A DNA stretch of 64,000 bases from Rhodococcus sp. 06-462-5 (GTDB lineage: Bacteria; Actinomycetota; Actinomycetes; Mycobacteriales; Mycobacteriaceae), in NCBI RefSeq assembly GCF_002258315.1, contig NZ_NOYD01000061.1, forward strand, positions 1 through 64,000, given 5' to 3'. Under the pieces are notes generated by a model. The model saw only the letters and a list, made by a program, of their open reading frames with translations, did no database searches and was not told the origin of the DNA. This document shows, one piece after another, positions 15,238 to 24,655 of this stretch. Both the position numbers and the translations under genes were made by a program. Numbering within the stretch: the first letter of the stretch is position 1; each line of letters begins with the position of its first letter.

Positions 15238-16953
15238 ATGACAATTCTGGGGGAATTCGCGCGGCGCTCGTTCGTGCGTGGTGCCGTGTGCACATCACTG
15301 GTGGTGTCGATGTCGGCCGTGGTACCTGCTGCAGTGTCTGCTGAGCCTGTGCCGGGCCGCACCGAACGCGAGATCACGTCGTCCTCACCCGTCACCGAGG
15401 TCGTCGCGACGGTGGTCGTTCTCGACGCCCCGCTTCCCGCGGGTTCTGCGCCGCACCCCGCGGAGTGCGATCGGCTCTCCTATCTGCGCTACCGAGCCGC
15501 GGACGGTCCCGAGAATTCAGCGGACGCCGACCGAGTGCTCGTGGCACAGCCCGGAGTGTTCGAGGGTGCGGGTGCCTTCGAGTCCGTCGCCCGCAACACC
15601 GTCGCCGCAGCGGACGCCGAGGGCAGACACATCGAGTTCTGGGCCCTGGACCGCCGCTCGAACTGCCTCGAGGACCACACCGGAACCCAGGCGGCGCTCG
15701 CCGCGAACGACCTCGACATCGCCACGGACTACTACTTCGCCGGGGGAACCGCCGACGGGCGCACTTTTGCCGGATACGCCGACGGCGCAGGCACCGCGTG
15801 GCTCGATGACCAGGGCCTGGTGCAGACCATGCGCGACCAGTACGACGTGCTGCGTCTCGAACTCCCGGACCAGAGAATCCGTAAGCAGAAGGTACTGTGC
15901 GGTGGCCATTCTCTCGGTGGGTTCCTGACCGGTTACTTCGCGAACTGGGATTTCGACGGCAACCCGGCAACCACCGACGATGCCGGATACAACCAGTGCT
16001 CCGGGTACTTCGCACTCGACACCGTGATCAAGGCCGGTCCGCCGAACCCCATCAGAAACCTCGACCTTCCTGAAGTTCCGCCGGCGCTCGCCGGACCCAT
16101 CGAGGCCGCGTCGGGTGCGTTGACCGACGTGTACCCGGTGACGCGGTTGCCTGCCGTCATCAATCCGGAAACGACGAATCTGCTTGCGATAGCGGGACTT
16201 GCCGCTCGACTGGACCCGACTGGAGTCAACGACGTCGTCGACCGACTGCCGCGCAGCCTCAATTTCGATGCGACACTGCGGACCTTGTTGTCCAAGGACC
16301 CCCTCATGGCCGCGACCGGACTCCCCGACATCAGGACGCTGTACGCCACCAACGAAGCCGTCGTCGGCGCGTTGCTCGACGACAATTCTCAGCCACTCGG
16401 TTTTCTGCAGACCAGCGTCGGCTTCATCGGCAGCGGGCCCGTACAGGACAAGTACTTCCCGATGCCGAACGAGGTGATCGCGACGATTCCGTTCCTGGGT
16501 CAGGTCTTCGGCAGCGACCGCAAGGCAGCACCGACGAGCTATGGGGACCCATCCGTCGTCTACACCTGGCAGGACTACGACGAGATGACCCCGAACTCGT
16601 ACACCGACCCATCGAAGGAAGTCAGCTCCATCTCGCAGATCGTGCGGAGTCTGAGCGAACCGCCCTTGGACTTCACCGAGTGGTACTTCCCGACTGCCAT
16701 CAACACCGACCTCGGTCAACCGACCGCGCCGTCGATCGCCGCTCACTACCTCTACCGAGACGGCGTCTCCCGCAACCCGGTGCTGACGCTGCAGGGCGAC
16801 GGCGGGCTCGACCTCGGTGCGTCGGACAGCCCGATCGACGTTCCCGTCGAGCTCCGCGGCTACAACCACCTCGACGTGTTGACGGCGGCTCAGAAGCAGA
16901 ACGACGGCCTCCCGGAACAGGTTTCGACTCGACTCTCCGAGTTCAGCCGATGA
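15238..16953 (+). CDS. Secreted alpha/beta hydrolase-like protein with Tat-type signal
   Basis: A 571-residue exported protein. The signal sequence has a twin arginine (ARRSFVRG), a hydrophobic stretch and a likely cleavage after AVSA near residue 38. The mature part has the nucleophile elbow GGHSLGG (about residue 222), a Ser-His-Asp hydrolase hallmark; a late GYNHLDV may supply the histidine. Target substrate is unknown; its size and large inserts suggest a lipase or esterase. ATG 15238 places the signal correctly and has a G-rich ribosome-binding stretch. An upstream ATG at 15190 is possible. Its stop overlaps the start of a second hydrolase. Confidence 0.75.
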   Translation: MTILGEFARRSFVRGAVCTSLVVSMSAVVPAAVSAEPVPGRTEREITSSSPVTEVVATVVVLDAPLPAGSAPHPAECDRLSYLRYRAADGPENSADADRVLVAQPGVFEGAGAFESVARNTVAAADAEGRHIEFWALDRRSNCLEDHTGTQAALAANDLDIATDYYFAGGTADGRTFAGYADGAGTAWLDDQGLVQTMRDQYDVLRLELPDQRIRKQKVLCGGHSLGGFLTGYFANWDFDGNPATTDDAGYNQCSGYFALDTVIKAGPPNPIRNLDLPEVPPALAGPIEAASGALTDVYPVTRLPAVINPETTNLLAIAGLAARLDPTGVNDVVDRLPRSLNFDATLRTLLSKDPLMAATGLPDIRTLYATNEAVVGALLDDNSQPLGFLQTSVGFIGSGPVQDKYFPMPNEVIATIPFLGQVFGSDRKAAPTSYGDPSVVYTWQDYDEMTPNSYTDPSKEVSSISQIVRSLSEPPLDFTEWYFPTAINTDLGQPTAPSIAAHYLYRDGVSRNPVLTLQGDGGLDLGASDSPIDVPVELRGYNHLDVLTAAQKQNDGLPEQVSTRLSEFSR

Positions 16954-17711
16954 CCGACAGGCCTGCGCTGATGTTGCTGCACGGCGTCACCATGTCTGCA
17001 GCAGCATGGGAGAACGTCGTACCGCTTCTCGCCGACCGTTTCGACCTCATCGTCCCTACTGCTGCCGGCCATCGCGGAGGTCCGCCGCTGGCCGACGCGA
17101 CGTTCACCGCCGTCACCGACAACGCGGAACGCGAACTCGACCAGCGCGGCCTCGACGCAGTGCACATCGCCGGAAACTCGATGGGTGGATGGATGGCCGT
17201 CGAGCTTGCTCGGCGGGGTCGGGCGCGGTCGGTCTGCGCATTCTCACCGGCCGGGTTGTGGGAGAAGAACGAGAAGCCCGGTGCGAGCCGGGCCACGCTG
17301 ATCCGCACCAAGAAGTTGGCCGACACGACCCGCCATCTCGCTCCACCGCTGATGAAGTTCGGCTTGGGCCGGCGAATTACCATGCGCGACATCGCGGTCC
17401 ACGGAGAACGAATGACGAGGCAGCAAGCGGTCCGATCGTTCCAGGACCTCGTAGGGTGCGAGGCGGCGTACGAACTACTCGACACTCGCGAGAACATGGA
17501 ACCGCTCCTCGAACTTCCGTGTCCGGTGACTGTCGCGTGGGCTGCCCACGATCGCATCTTTCCGCCGGCCGAGTTCGTTCCCGTCGCTCGCCAACGGCTG
17601 CCCGGAGCCCGGTTCGTCGCACTACCCGGCGTCGGTCACGTTCCGATGATCGACGACCCCGACCTGTGCGCGCGTACGATCGTCGAGGCGATCGAGGACG
17701 GCACCGGCTGA
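16950..17711 (+). CDS. Alpha/beta hydrolase
   Basis: A 253-residue cytosolic alpha/beta hydrolase with the oxyanion segment LLHGVTMSAAAWENV, nucleophile elbow GNSMGG, acid residue in WAAHDRIFP and catalytic histidine in GVGHVPM. The ATG overlaps the previous stop (ATGA), so it is coupled to the secreted hydrolase. The pair may act in order, outside then inside, on an ester-type nutrient. Specificity is unknown. Confidence 0.87.
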   Translation: MTDRPALMLLHGVTMSAAAWENVVPLLADRFDLIVPTAAGHRGGPPLADATFTAVTDNAERELDQRGLDAVHIAGNSMGGWMAVELARRGRARSVCAFSPAGLWEKNEKPGASRATLIRTKKLADTTRHLAPPLMKFGLGRRITMRDIAVHGERMTRQQAVRSFQDLVGCEAAYELLDTRENMEPLLELPCPVTVAWAAHDRIFPPAEFVPVARQRLPGARFVALPGVGHVPMIDDPDLCARTIVEAIEDGTG

Positions 17712-17719
17712 TCCGTACG

Positions 17720-18655
17720 TCAGCCTCGGTCGGCCCATGGGTCGCCACGTCGCCACAGGGTCGGCAATTCGAGGTCGATGTCGTCTCTCCGCGCACAGGC
17801 GTTCAGCACACAGACGGAGGCAGACATGTCGTCGAAGGCGTACGCGAGCGCCTGCAGTGGTTCGTCCAGGGACCGAAAGAAGTTGTCCCAGTGCGTCAGT
17901 ACCACGCGTCGTGCACCGACCGCCACGACCGTCTCCTGCCAGTACTGCTCGATGAACGCGCGCGGTCGGCGGCCGAGTTGTCCTATCGACAGGTAGACCA
18001 CGTCGGCATGGCGACCGTCGAGCATGCCGGACCGAAAACCGGCGCTGCTGTGCACCAGCGCGGTCCGGCCGCTCGGAACGTGTTCGATGTGCATCGACCA
18101 TGCCTCACCGCACCGGTACTCACGCACCCGAGCGGGCTGGGTCAGTGGCCGCTCGATCGTTCCGTGCGCTCGGTCCGGATACGAGTGAACCGACTCGACG
18201 AACGTGACGGCGAAGTTACCCTGCGCCGTCGTCTCACCGTTCTCGACCACGACGATCCGGTCGTCCGGGAGGTCCGAGCCCTGCCCGATGAAACCGGTCG
18301 AGGAACCGCCGACCAGAATTGCGCCGGTACGCAGCGCAACCGCCGCAGAGTCGAGTGCGTGATCGTAGTGGGAGTGGGCACACAGCACCGCGTCGAGCGT
18401 GGTGATCCCTGCTCGGCGCAGGGCCGCATCGATGCGCCGCGTATCGGAATGAAGCGGCAGCACAAGGGTTTTCGGAAGCGACGGTCGCGAGAAGAAGCCG
18501 TCGGTGAGGATCGCCGATCGGCCGTCGTCGAAGAGCACGGTGCTGACACCGAGAAACGACACTGTCACCGGTGACCCGGGAGACGCCGACGCAGTGGTGG
18601 CGATCTCCGCCGGACCCGGCAGCGCGGGACGACCGATTCTGAGGGCCACCGTCAC
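17720..18655 (-). CDS. Metallo-beta-lactamase-fold hydrolase
   Basis: A 311-residue MBL-fold protein with the zinc motif CAHSHYDHALD (HxHxDH), early TVSFLGVSTVLFDDG and later histidines such as LTHWDNF. The group includes lactonases, phosphodiesterases and N-acyl-phosphatidylethanolamine-type hydrolases; this one resembles the broad membrane-lipid or L-ascorbate-lactonase-like class without a clear substrate. GTG 18655 overlaps the stop of the flavoprotein gene (GTGA), indicating an operon with it. Confidence 0.82.
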   Translation of the reverse strand: MTVALRIGRPALPGPAEIATTASASPGSPVTVSFLGVSTVLFDDGRSAILTDGFFSRPSLPKTLVLPLHSDTRRIDAALRRAGITTLDAVLCAHSHYDHALDSAAVALRTGAILVGGSSTGFIGQGSDLPDDRIVVVENGETTAQGNFAVTFVESVHSYPDRAHGTIERPLTQPARVREYRCGEAWSMHIEHVPSGRTALVHSSAGFRSGMLDGRHADVVYLSIGQLGRRPRAFIEQYWQETVVAVGARRVVLTHWDNFFRSLDEPLQALAYAFDDMSASVCVLNACARRDDIDLELPTLWRRGDPWADRG

Positions 18656-20316
18656 GCCTGCGCGGCAAGCGCGCGCCCGGCCTGCCGGCCACCGAAGATG
18701 CACCCGCCCAGGAACGTTCCCTCCAGTGAGCGATATCCGTGTACACCGCCGCCGCCGAAACCGGCGATCTCACCTGCCGCCCACAGGCCGTCGATCGCGT
18801 GTCCGTCGCCGTCCAGGACGCGTCCTTGCAGGTCGGTTTGAATGCCGCCCAACGTTTTCCGCGTGATGATGTTCAACCGCACAGCGATCAACGGACCCGA
18901 CTTGGGATCGAGGATCTTGTGCGGTGAGGCGGTACGCGCGATGCGCTCTCCGCGCGAACGACGCGAATTGTGGATTGCGGAGATCTGCAGGTCCTTGGTG
19001 AACGGGTTGTCGACCTCACGATCGCGGGCCTCGATCTGCCGCTTCAGATCGGCGAGCTCGATCAGATTTTCGCCGGAGATCCTGTTCATGCCTTGGACGA
19101 GTTCGGCGAGCGTGTCCGCGACGACGAAGTCCTCGCCGTTCTTCTTGAACGCCTCGACCGGTTCGCTGGCACCGGGCAACACTCGGCCGAGGACGAGCTT
19201 GAGGTTCTTTCCGGTGATGTCCGGATTCTGCTCCGATCCCGAGAGCGCGAATTCCTTCTCGATGATCTTCTGGGTCAGAACGAACCAGGAGTAGTCGAAT
19301 CCACTGTCCTGGATGGCTTTCAACGTTCCGAGTGTATCGAATCCGGGGAAATTCGGCACCGGGAACCGTCGTCCACGCGCGTCGAACCACATGGACGACG
19401 GACCGGGAATGATTCTGATTCCGTGGTTCTTCCAGATCGGATTCCAGTTCTTGATGCCCTCGGTGTAATGCCACATGCGGTCCTTGTTGACCAGGCGACC
19501 ACCGACTTTCTCGGTGATGCCGAGCATGCGGCCGTCGACGTGTTCGGGGACTCCCGAGATCAGGGACTTCGGAGCCGTCCCCAACCGCGCCGGCCAGTTC
19601 TCCCGCACCATGTCGTGGTTGGCTCCGATGCCGCCCGCGGTGACGAGAACGGCTCCGGCATGCAGCTCGAACTCGCCCACCTCGACGCGGGTACTACCCG
19701 AACCTCGTTCCGCGGCACTGGGTTCGAGAACTGCGCCGCGAACTCCCTCGACTGTGCCTGCACTGACGATGAACTCGTCGACACGGTGACGAAAACCGAA
19801 GCGCACCAATCCCTTGTCGGCGGCCTCACGCACGCGTCGCTCGAACGGTGCGACGACCCCAGGCCCGGTACCCCAGGTCAGATGGAACCGCGGAACCGAA
19901 TTACCGTGTCCCTCGGCGAGGTAGCCACCACGTTCGGCCCACCCGACGATGGGTACCCACCGCACGCCCTGCGCGTGCAGCCAGGAGCGCTTCTCCCCCG
20001 CCGCGAAATCGAGGTAAGCGCGCGCCCACTGGTGTCCCCAGTAGTCCTCGCCGGCCGGATCGTCGATGCCGCGGTCGAAGGTAGCGGTGCCGAGCCAGTC
20101 CTGCCACGCAAGCTCCGCGGAATCCTTGATGCCCATGCGTCGTTGCTCCGGAGTGTCGACCATGAACAGACCGCCCAGGGACCAGAACGCTTGACCACCC
20201 AGGTTCTGCTCGGGCTCCTGGTCGAGGAGGAGCACCCGCTTTCCGGCGTCGGCCAGTTCGGCGGTCGCCACCAGTCCGGCCAAGCCTGCACCCACCACGA
20301 TCACGTCTGCGTCCAT
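18652..20316 (-). CDS. FAD-binding dehydrogenase (fumarate reductase/KstD-like fold)
   Basis: A 554-residue flavoprotein. The Rossmann motif VIVVGAGLAGLVATAELADAG starts at residue 5 (core GAGLAGL), followed by GGQAFWSLGGLF. The C-terminal GLWAAGEIAGFGGGGVHGYR and LGGCIFGGRQAG are the succinate dehydrogenase/ketosteroid dehydrogenase closing motifs. It most likely desaturates a ketone or steroid-like ring, but the known 3-ketosteroid dehydrogenases are more divergent, so I give no symbol. It is divergent from the PucR-type regulator and coupled to the MBL-fold gene. Confidence 0.83.
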   Translation of the reverse strand: MDADVIVVGAGLAGLVATAELADAGKRVLLLDQEPEQNLGGQAFWSLGGLFMVDTPEQRRMGIKDSAELAWQDWLGTATFDRGIDDPAGEDYWGHQWARAYLDFAAGEKRSWLHAQGVRWVPIVGWAERGGYLAEGHGNSVPRFHLTWGTGPGVVAPFERRVREAADKGLVRFGFRHRVDEFIVSAGTVEGVRGAVLEPSAAERGSGSTRVEVGEFELHAGAVLVTAGGIGANHDMVRENWPARLGTAPKSLISGVPEHVDGRMLGITEKVGGRLVNKDRMWHYTEGIKNWNPIWKNHGIRIIPGPSSMWFDARGRRFPVPNFPGFDTLGTLKAIQDSGFDYSWFVLTQKIIEKEFALSGSEQNPDITGKNLKLVLGRVLPGASEPVEAFKKNGEDFVVADTLAELVQGMNRISGENLIELADLKRQIEARDREVDNPFTKDLQISAIHNSRRSRGERIARTASPHKILDPKSGPLIAVRLNIITRKTLGGIQTDLQGRVLDGDGHAIDGLWAAGEIAGFGGGGVHGYRSLEGTFLGGCIFGGRQAGRALAAQA

Positions 20317-20446
20317 TGGCCCCACTCTTCCGCTCGACCCGTCTGTCTCCCTCGACTGTGCTGTCGTGAGCACCGTAACTCAAGCAAAATCTGCATGGAT
20401 GATGATCAGCTTTATCAGCCAGTGACAAATATGAGACGATGCCGCG

Positions 20447-21649
20447 ATGTACCCAGCCCGAGCCGCGGTGGTCGCCGAGATCGAAGCGGAATTGGTCGCT
20501 GTGGTGGCGTCGGCAGTGCAGGCCGTGCGGGATGCAATCCCGGTCTATCGCACCCTGCACGGTCCGCAGTTGGCCGATGTCGAGGCGATCGCCTACTGGT
20601 CGCTGCGTCGCTTGATGTCATTGTGGGCGGGCGGCGATGCGGCTCTCGACGGACGTGATCACAGTCGATTTCGCGCGATCGGCGCGGCCCGCGCCGCCGA
20701 CGGCCGGCCGTTGGCCGACGTGCTGAGAGCGTACCGAGTTGCGTCGAGCGTGTTCGTTCGGCACGTGGCAACCGAGTACCTCGATGCGCTCGACCCATCG
20801 GACATCGCCGAGCTCAGCCTGGGCGTGCTCGACGCCATCGACGCGATATCCGAGGAGATCATCGGCGCGTACATCGTTGCGCGCGAACAACTCACATCCA
20901 ATCGGTCGCAGGCTCACGCCCTCCTGCTCGACGACCTGCTGGCGGGCAGACAAAATTCGCCCGGAGCAGTGGCCGATCGCGCCCGCGAACTCGACCTGGA
21001 ACTGCCAAGTCACCCGAACCTGCTGGTGGTGGAGTCGGCAAGCGCGGGCAGATCACTGACCGACGACACCGTCGAATCTCTCGTTCTCGCGTTGGGACTC
21101 GCGCCGCCCGACCGCACCACGCCGTCGACGACGCGGAGTCATCTGTGCACCCGACGCGAGCAGCGCGCGATCCTTCTGTTGCCCAATGCCATCGAGCGCA
21201 CCGAGGTCGAGGCCGCCTGCAACGAGATGATGCTGCGCGGGTGCATGGTAAGCCGATCGACCATCGCCGGTGTCGGCAGCGCGTGGCGGCTCGCTTCGGA
21301 GGCTCTGGACACAGCACCGGATCACGCGTTCGACGACCGCGCCGTGCTCGACACCGGTGACGGGCAGCTGCTGGCGCTGTTGACCGCTCGCCCCACCGCG
21401 GACACGAGCGAGGTGGTGCGCACCGTACTCGGCTCGCTCACCGAAGCCGCGAATGCGCATATCCTCGAGGGCCTTTCGGCCTTCATCGCCACCGGCACCG
21501 CCACGGCCGCAGCGACACAGTTACATGTGCATCCGCAAACGCTGCGTTATCGACTGCGCCGAGCCCAGGAACTGACCGGCCGAGATCCGCGATCGGCGTG
21601 GCATCGGCTGGCGCTCGACACCGCGATTCAACTGCGGCAACTCGGTTGA
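20447..21649 (+). CDS. PucR/CdaR-family transcriptional regulator
   Basis: A 400-residue regulator with an N-terminal helical RsbRD-like domain (about 10-160), a GGDEF-like central part, and the C-terminal HTH_30 of the PucR family (ATAAATQLHVHPQTLRYRLR, about 345-385). PucR proteins are typically activators for purine, proline, glycerate or aromatic catabolism. It is divergent from the flavoprotein/MBL operon, across 130 bp, and probably controls it. Confidence 0.87.
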   Translation: MYPARAAVVAEIEAELVAVVASAVQAVRDAIPVYRTLHGPQLADVEAIAYWSLRRLMSLWAGGDAALDGRDHSRFRAIGAARAADGRPLADVLRAYRVASSVFVRHVATEYLDALDPSDIAELSLGVLDAIDAISEEIIGAYIVAREQLTSNRSQAHALLLDDLLAGRQNSPGAVADRARELDLELPSHPNLLVVESASAGRSLTDDTVESLVLALGLAPPDRTTPSTTRSHLCTRREQRAILLLPNAIERTEVEAACNEMMLRGCMVSRSTIAGVGSAWRLASEALDTAPDHAFDDRAVLDTGDGQLLALLTARPTADTSEVVRTVLGSLTEAANAHILEGLSAFIATGTATAAATQLHVHPQTLRYRLRRAQELTGRDPRSAWHRLALDTAIQLRQLG

Positions 21650-21759
21650 TTCGGCTCGGCGGTCATCGCTGCGGTGCGCGACGGGCTACGACAGGAAGCT
21701 GTCCGGCCATACCTCGACGGCAGTCTCTTCCATCGGAACGAGACAGTGATCGAGCGCTT

Positions 21760-22659
21760 TCAGTTGATGTTCCACGACTCGACAGCGTCGAGTCGCCGGC
21801 CGTCGGAATCGTACGTATAGAAGCCCTCTCCGTCCCCGAGGCCTGTCTTTCCCGCGTCGATGCCCTTTTGCAGCATGTCGGCGAATTTCACTTGATCCTC
21901 GCCACCGCTTGCGCGCGCGATGTGTGCTGCGACGTTGAAGCCGACCGTGTCGTATATCTGGAACGGACCGGCGGGAGCCCCAGTGGCAATTCGCCACACG
22001 TTGTCGATGTCGGCCGGATTGGCAACCCCGCCGACGTAGAGGTTGGCTCCTGCTTGCAGCAGCGGAATCAACAGACTGTTCAACACGTATCCCGGCACTT
22101 CCTTTCGGACCGGAACGGGAACGAGACCGATCTCCGAAGCGAAGTTCAATACGGTATCGAAGTGAACGGGATCTGTTGCAGCAGTACCCATCACCTCACC
22201 TGTGTTGTACCGCCACACGAGATTGGCGAAGTGCAATGCAAGAAATTTTTCCGGCCGCCCGGTAGCCTCCGCAAAACTGCTGGGCAGCAGCGACGAGGAG
22301 TTGGTCACGAAGATAGTTTTCGGCGGGGCGGACGCGCCGATATCCGACCAGACCTTCTTCTTCAACTCGAGGTCCTCCGGAACCGCTTCGATCACCAGGT
22401 CGGCGTCCGAAACGGCTTCCGCGACGCTGGTGGTGGTCGTGATGGATTCGATGGCCTCGTCGAACCGCGCCTCGTCGAAGGTCTTCAGGTCACGCTTGTA
22501 GTATCCGCGCATCCATTCCCAGCGATCCGGTAGTTTGGCCAATAAGTCGTCTGAAATGTCGTATCCCACAATGGTTTTTCCGTGGTACGCAGCCTGCATC
22601 ATGATCTGTGAACCGAGCACGCCGGTTCCGAATACGGTCACTTTCTCAACATCAGTCAT
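21760..22659 (-). CDS. 3-hydroxyacyl-CoA dehydrogenase
   Basis: A 299-residue NAD-dependent dehydrogenase. The N-terminal VFGTGVLGSQIMMQAAYHG is the Rossmann motif. LALHFANLVWRYNTGEVM has the catalytic His within the family's GxHFxxP region, and NSLLIPLLQAG and NVWRIATGAPAGPFQIYD mark the C-terminal helical domain. It would oxidise 3-hydroxyacyl-CoA in beta-oxidation or butanoate metabolism. The start at 22659 is chosen from the conserved N-terminus; an ATG six codons earlier is possible. It is convergent with the PucR gene and has no partner thiolase in the window. Confidence 0.87.
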   Translation of the reverse strand: MTDVEKVTVFGTGVLGSQIMMQAAYHGKTIVGYDISDDLLAKLPDRWEWMRGYYKRDLKTFDEARFDEAIESITTTTSVAEAVSDADLVIEAVPEDLELKKKVWSDIGASAPPKTIFVTNSSSLLPSSFAEATGRPEKFLALHFANLVWRYNTGEVMGTAATDPVHFDTVLNFASEIGLVPVPVRKEVPGYVLNSLLIPLLQAGANLYVGGVANPADIDNVWRIATGAPAGPFQIYDTVGFNVAAHIARASGGEDQVKFADMLQKGIDAGKTGLGDGEGFYTYDSDGRRLDAVESWNIN

Positions 22660-22897
22660 GGACGACACACTTCCCATTTATCGAGTCACTGGTTTCCCGC
22701 TCTGCAAGTTCTACCGCTGACCATAGAACCACCGTCTGGGGGCCAACACCGGATCGACTCACTGAACGAGCGGTCGAGTCTCCCCGAGGAGCTGTCACGC
22801 GGCGAAGGAGATCGAGCGCGGTCTGTCCCCGGACCCCGCGTTGCCGCGTCGCAGCGTTACCGCTCCATCGGATCGTCGGCTGACGCATACTCGATCG

Positions 22898-23263
22898 ATG
22901 GCTGTAGATCCCCGCGGAAGAGACCTCGAGCGCTATCTGGAAGAAGACCCCGGTGGGCCTGTGGTGATGCTCAACCTGCTGCGGTTCACCGACGGTGGCC
23001 GCGATTCGTACGCAGAGTATGCGAAAGCACTGAACGAGACGTTCCTCCCGCGCTACGGCGGGACAGTGCTGTATGCGGGCGACGGCTCGACGGCATTGGT
23101 AGCCGACGACGGTCAGGCCTGGGATGCGGTTCTGCTGGTGCAGTACCCCTCGCGCAAGGCGTTCAGCGACATGGTGGCCGATCCCGATTACCAGGCGGTG
23201 ACGGCACTGCGGACCGGCGCGTTGAAAGAGGCGGTTCTACAGGCCACCGTTCCGTGGTCGTGA
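22898..23263 (+). CDS. DUF1330-like protein
   Basis: A 121-residue ferredoxin-like-fold protein with the DUF1330 pattern: PVVMLNLLRF, YAEYAKALNETFLPRYGG, VLLVQYPSRKAFSDMVADPDYQ. Function is unknown; relatives are dimeric alpha/beta barrel proteins with loose links to oxygenases. A CATACT element lies 6 nt before the ATG with no ribosome-binding site, so the mRNA may be leaderless. It is divergent from the hydroxyacyl-CoA dehydrogenase. Confidence 0.82.
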   Translation: MAVDPRGRDLERYLEEDPGGPVVMLNLLRFTDGGRDSYAEYAKALNETFLPRYGGTVLYAGDGSTALVADDGQAWDAVLLVQYPSRKAFSDMVADPDYQAVTALRTGALKEAVLQATVPWS

Positions 23264-23274
23264 ATCCGGTGCTC

Positions 23275-23300
23275 GCTGACCGAGTTGCTCGGTACTCAGC
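23275..23300. terminator. Hairpin between convergent DUF1330 and hydrolase genes
   Basis: GCTGACCGAG (23275-23284) pairs with CTCGG (23288-23292) and, after a 3-nt bulge, TCAGC (23296-23300). It is placed between the two convergent stops, so it probably terminates both. Confidence 0.55.
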
Positions 23301-23321
23301 GGGGGCGAGACAGCGATCTAC

Positions 23322-24146
23322 TCAATCTGTCGGGAGCAACCGACTACGGAACAGGTCGAGCACCTGATCCAACGCCTGCCGGGTCGGCTCCCCCGGCTCG
23401 TCGATCAGTCCTTCGGTCACGACCGAATGCGGGGGTCCGAATGCTTCCGGGTTGAAGGCGGAGTCGGGCAGTTCGACCGACACGAATGCGTCGCCGAGCT
23501 GCTCGCGCAGCCATTGGAATCGCGCGGGCGGGCACATCTTGTCGCCTTCGAAACGCATCCCCAGTACCGTGAGCTCCCCTGCTGCACAACGACTCTTCAC
23601 CTTGTCGAGGTCGCCAGGGGTGATGTCGATGGATCTACCGCGAGACTTCGATGCCGCGAACGGAAGTGAGGGCTGCGAGAGCACCGGTGCGATCAGTCGG
23701 TCGTCCGCCGCCATGGCGAGGGCGAATCCGCCGGTGAAACACATTCCGATGGCACCGACGCCCGGTCCGCCGCAGCGCTCGTGCTCCTGCGCTGCCAGGG
23801 CGCGCAACCACACCACGATGCGCGACGATTTGCCGGTGGCCAGGATGGTGAACTCGCGACTGATACACGCCGGAACCATGGCGCGGGACATGGTGGCAAC
23901 GGTGCCGAGCGCACCCAGTGGCGCGGCCAGCGGATCCTTGCCGTCGACTCCGAACAGATGCGGAACAACGGCCGTACAACCGATTCCGGCGACGGTTCTC
24001 GCGAAGTCCGCGACCCTCGGAGTGATGCCGGGCATTTCCGACATGACGATCACGGCAGGCCCGGTTCCGATGCGATACACCGGCGCTGTCCGCCCGTCGG
24101 CGGTGAACTCGGTTCGCTCGAAGTCGGCCAACGTGTCATCGGTCAT
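23322..24146 (-). CDS. Dienelactone hydrolase family protein
   Basis: A 274-residue alpha/beta hydrolase of the DLH group, which uses a cysteine nucleophile. Cys136 lies in the elbow GMCFTGG, and the early VIVMSEMPGITPRVADFAR is the DLH oxyanion-side signature. Family members hydrolyse dienelactones in chlorocatechol breakdown, but many in actinomycetes have unknown substrates. No catechol genes are adjacent, so a degradative link is inference only. Confidence 0.85.
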   Translation of the reverse strand: MTDDTLADFERTEFTADGRTAPVYRIGTGPAVIVMSEMPGITPRVADFARTVAGIGCTAVVPHLFGVDGKDPLAAPLGALGTVATMSRAMVPACISREFTILATGKSSRIVVWLRALAAQEHERCGGPGVGAIGMCFTGGFALAMAADDRLIAPVLSQPSLPFAASKSRGRSIDITPGDLDKVKSRCAAGELTVLGMRFEGDKMCPPARFQWLREQLGDAFVSVELPDSAFNPEAFGPPHSVVTEGLIDEPGEPTRQALDQVLDLFRSRLLPTD

Positions 24147-24249
24147 GAGAGTGCGTCCTTCTGCCAGGGATCCACCGCGCCGAGCCGACGCATGCCGTCA
24201 AAGCTAGATCATCGGACCGACTACAGCGAGAACACCGCAGTGCCATCTC

Positions 24250-24585
24250 CTACCGGGAGTACTCGCGCAGCAGAAGGTACAGCGGCGCCGCGAAGCAGAT
24301 TCCGACCGAACCGGTACCGACGGGCACCAGCCACCAATGCCTGACGCCGTTGTCCCTCGAATCCCACAGGGACCAGAGTCCGAACGCGACACTGGTGATG
24401 CCGAGATCGGCGGTCAGCGCACGATTCGGCGTCGAGGCGACCCACTCGGCAAAGAAGGCGGTTGCGCTCTCGCGACTGACACCGTGCTCCTTGAAGTACG
24501 TCACCACGAAGGCGTTGGGGACGACGAAGCCGATGACGGTCAGCAGGAGCAGTAAGCGTCGGCGGGTGGCATCTTCAGTCTTCAT
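24250..24585 (-). CDS. DUF2834 membrane protein
   Basis: A 111-residue protein with three hydrophobic helices (about 11-30, 58-73, 86-105) and the family pattern VVPNAFVVTYFKEHG, ADLGITSVAFGLWSL. Function unknown. The ATG at 24585 is 70 nt from the divergent SGNH-hydrolase start and is followed at once by the basic, membrane-insertion-type N-terminus. Confidence 0.75.
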   Translation of the reverse strand: MKTEDATRRRLLLLLTVIGFVVPNAFVVTYFKEHGVSRESATAFFAEWVASTPNRALTADLGITSVAFGLWSLWDSRDNGVRHWWLVPVGTGSVGICFAAPLYLLLREYSR

Positions 24586-24655
24586 GGCACTGAACCTAGA
24601 GCAGATCCGTGCGGCGATACCATCTGTTCCGGTATCCGGCGGCAGGGGGTTCGTG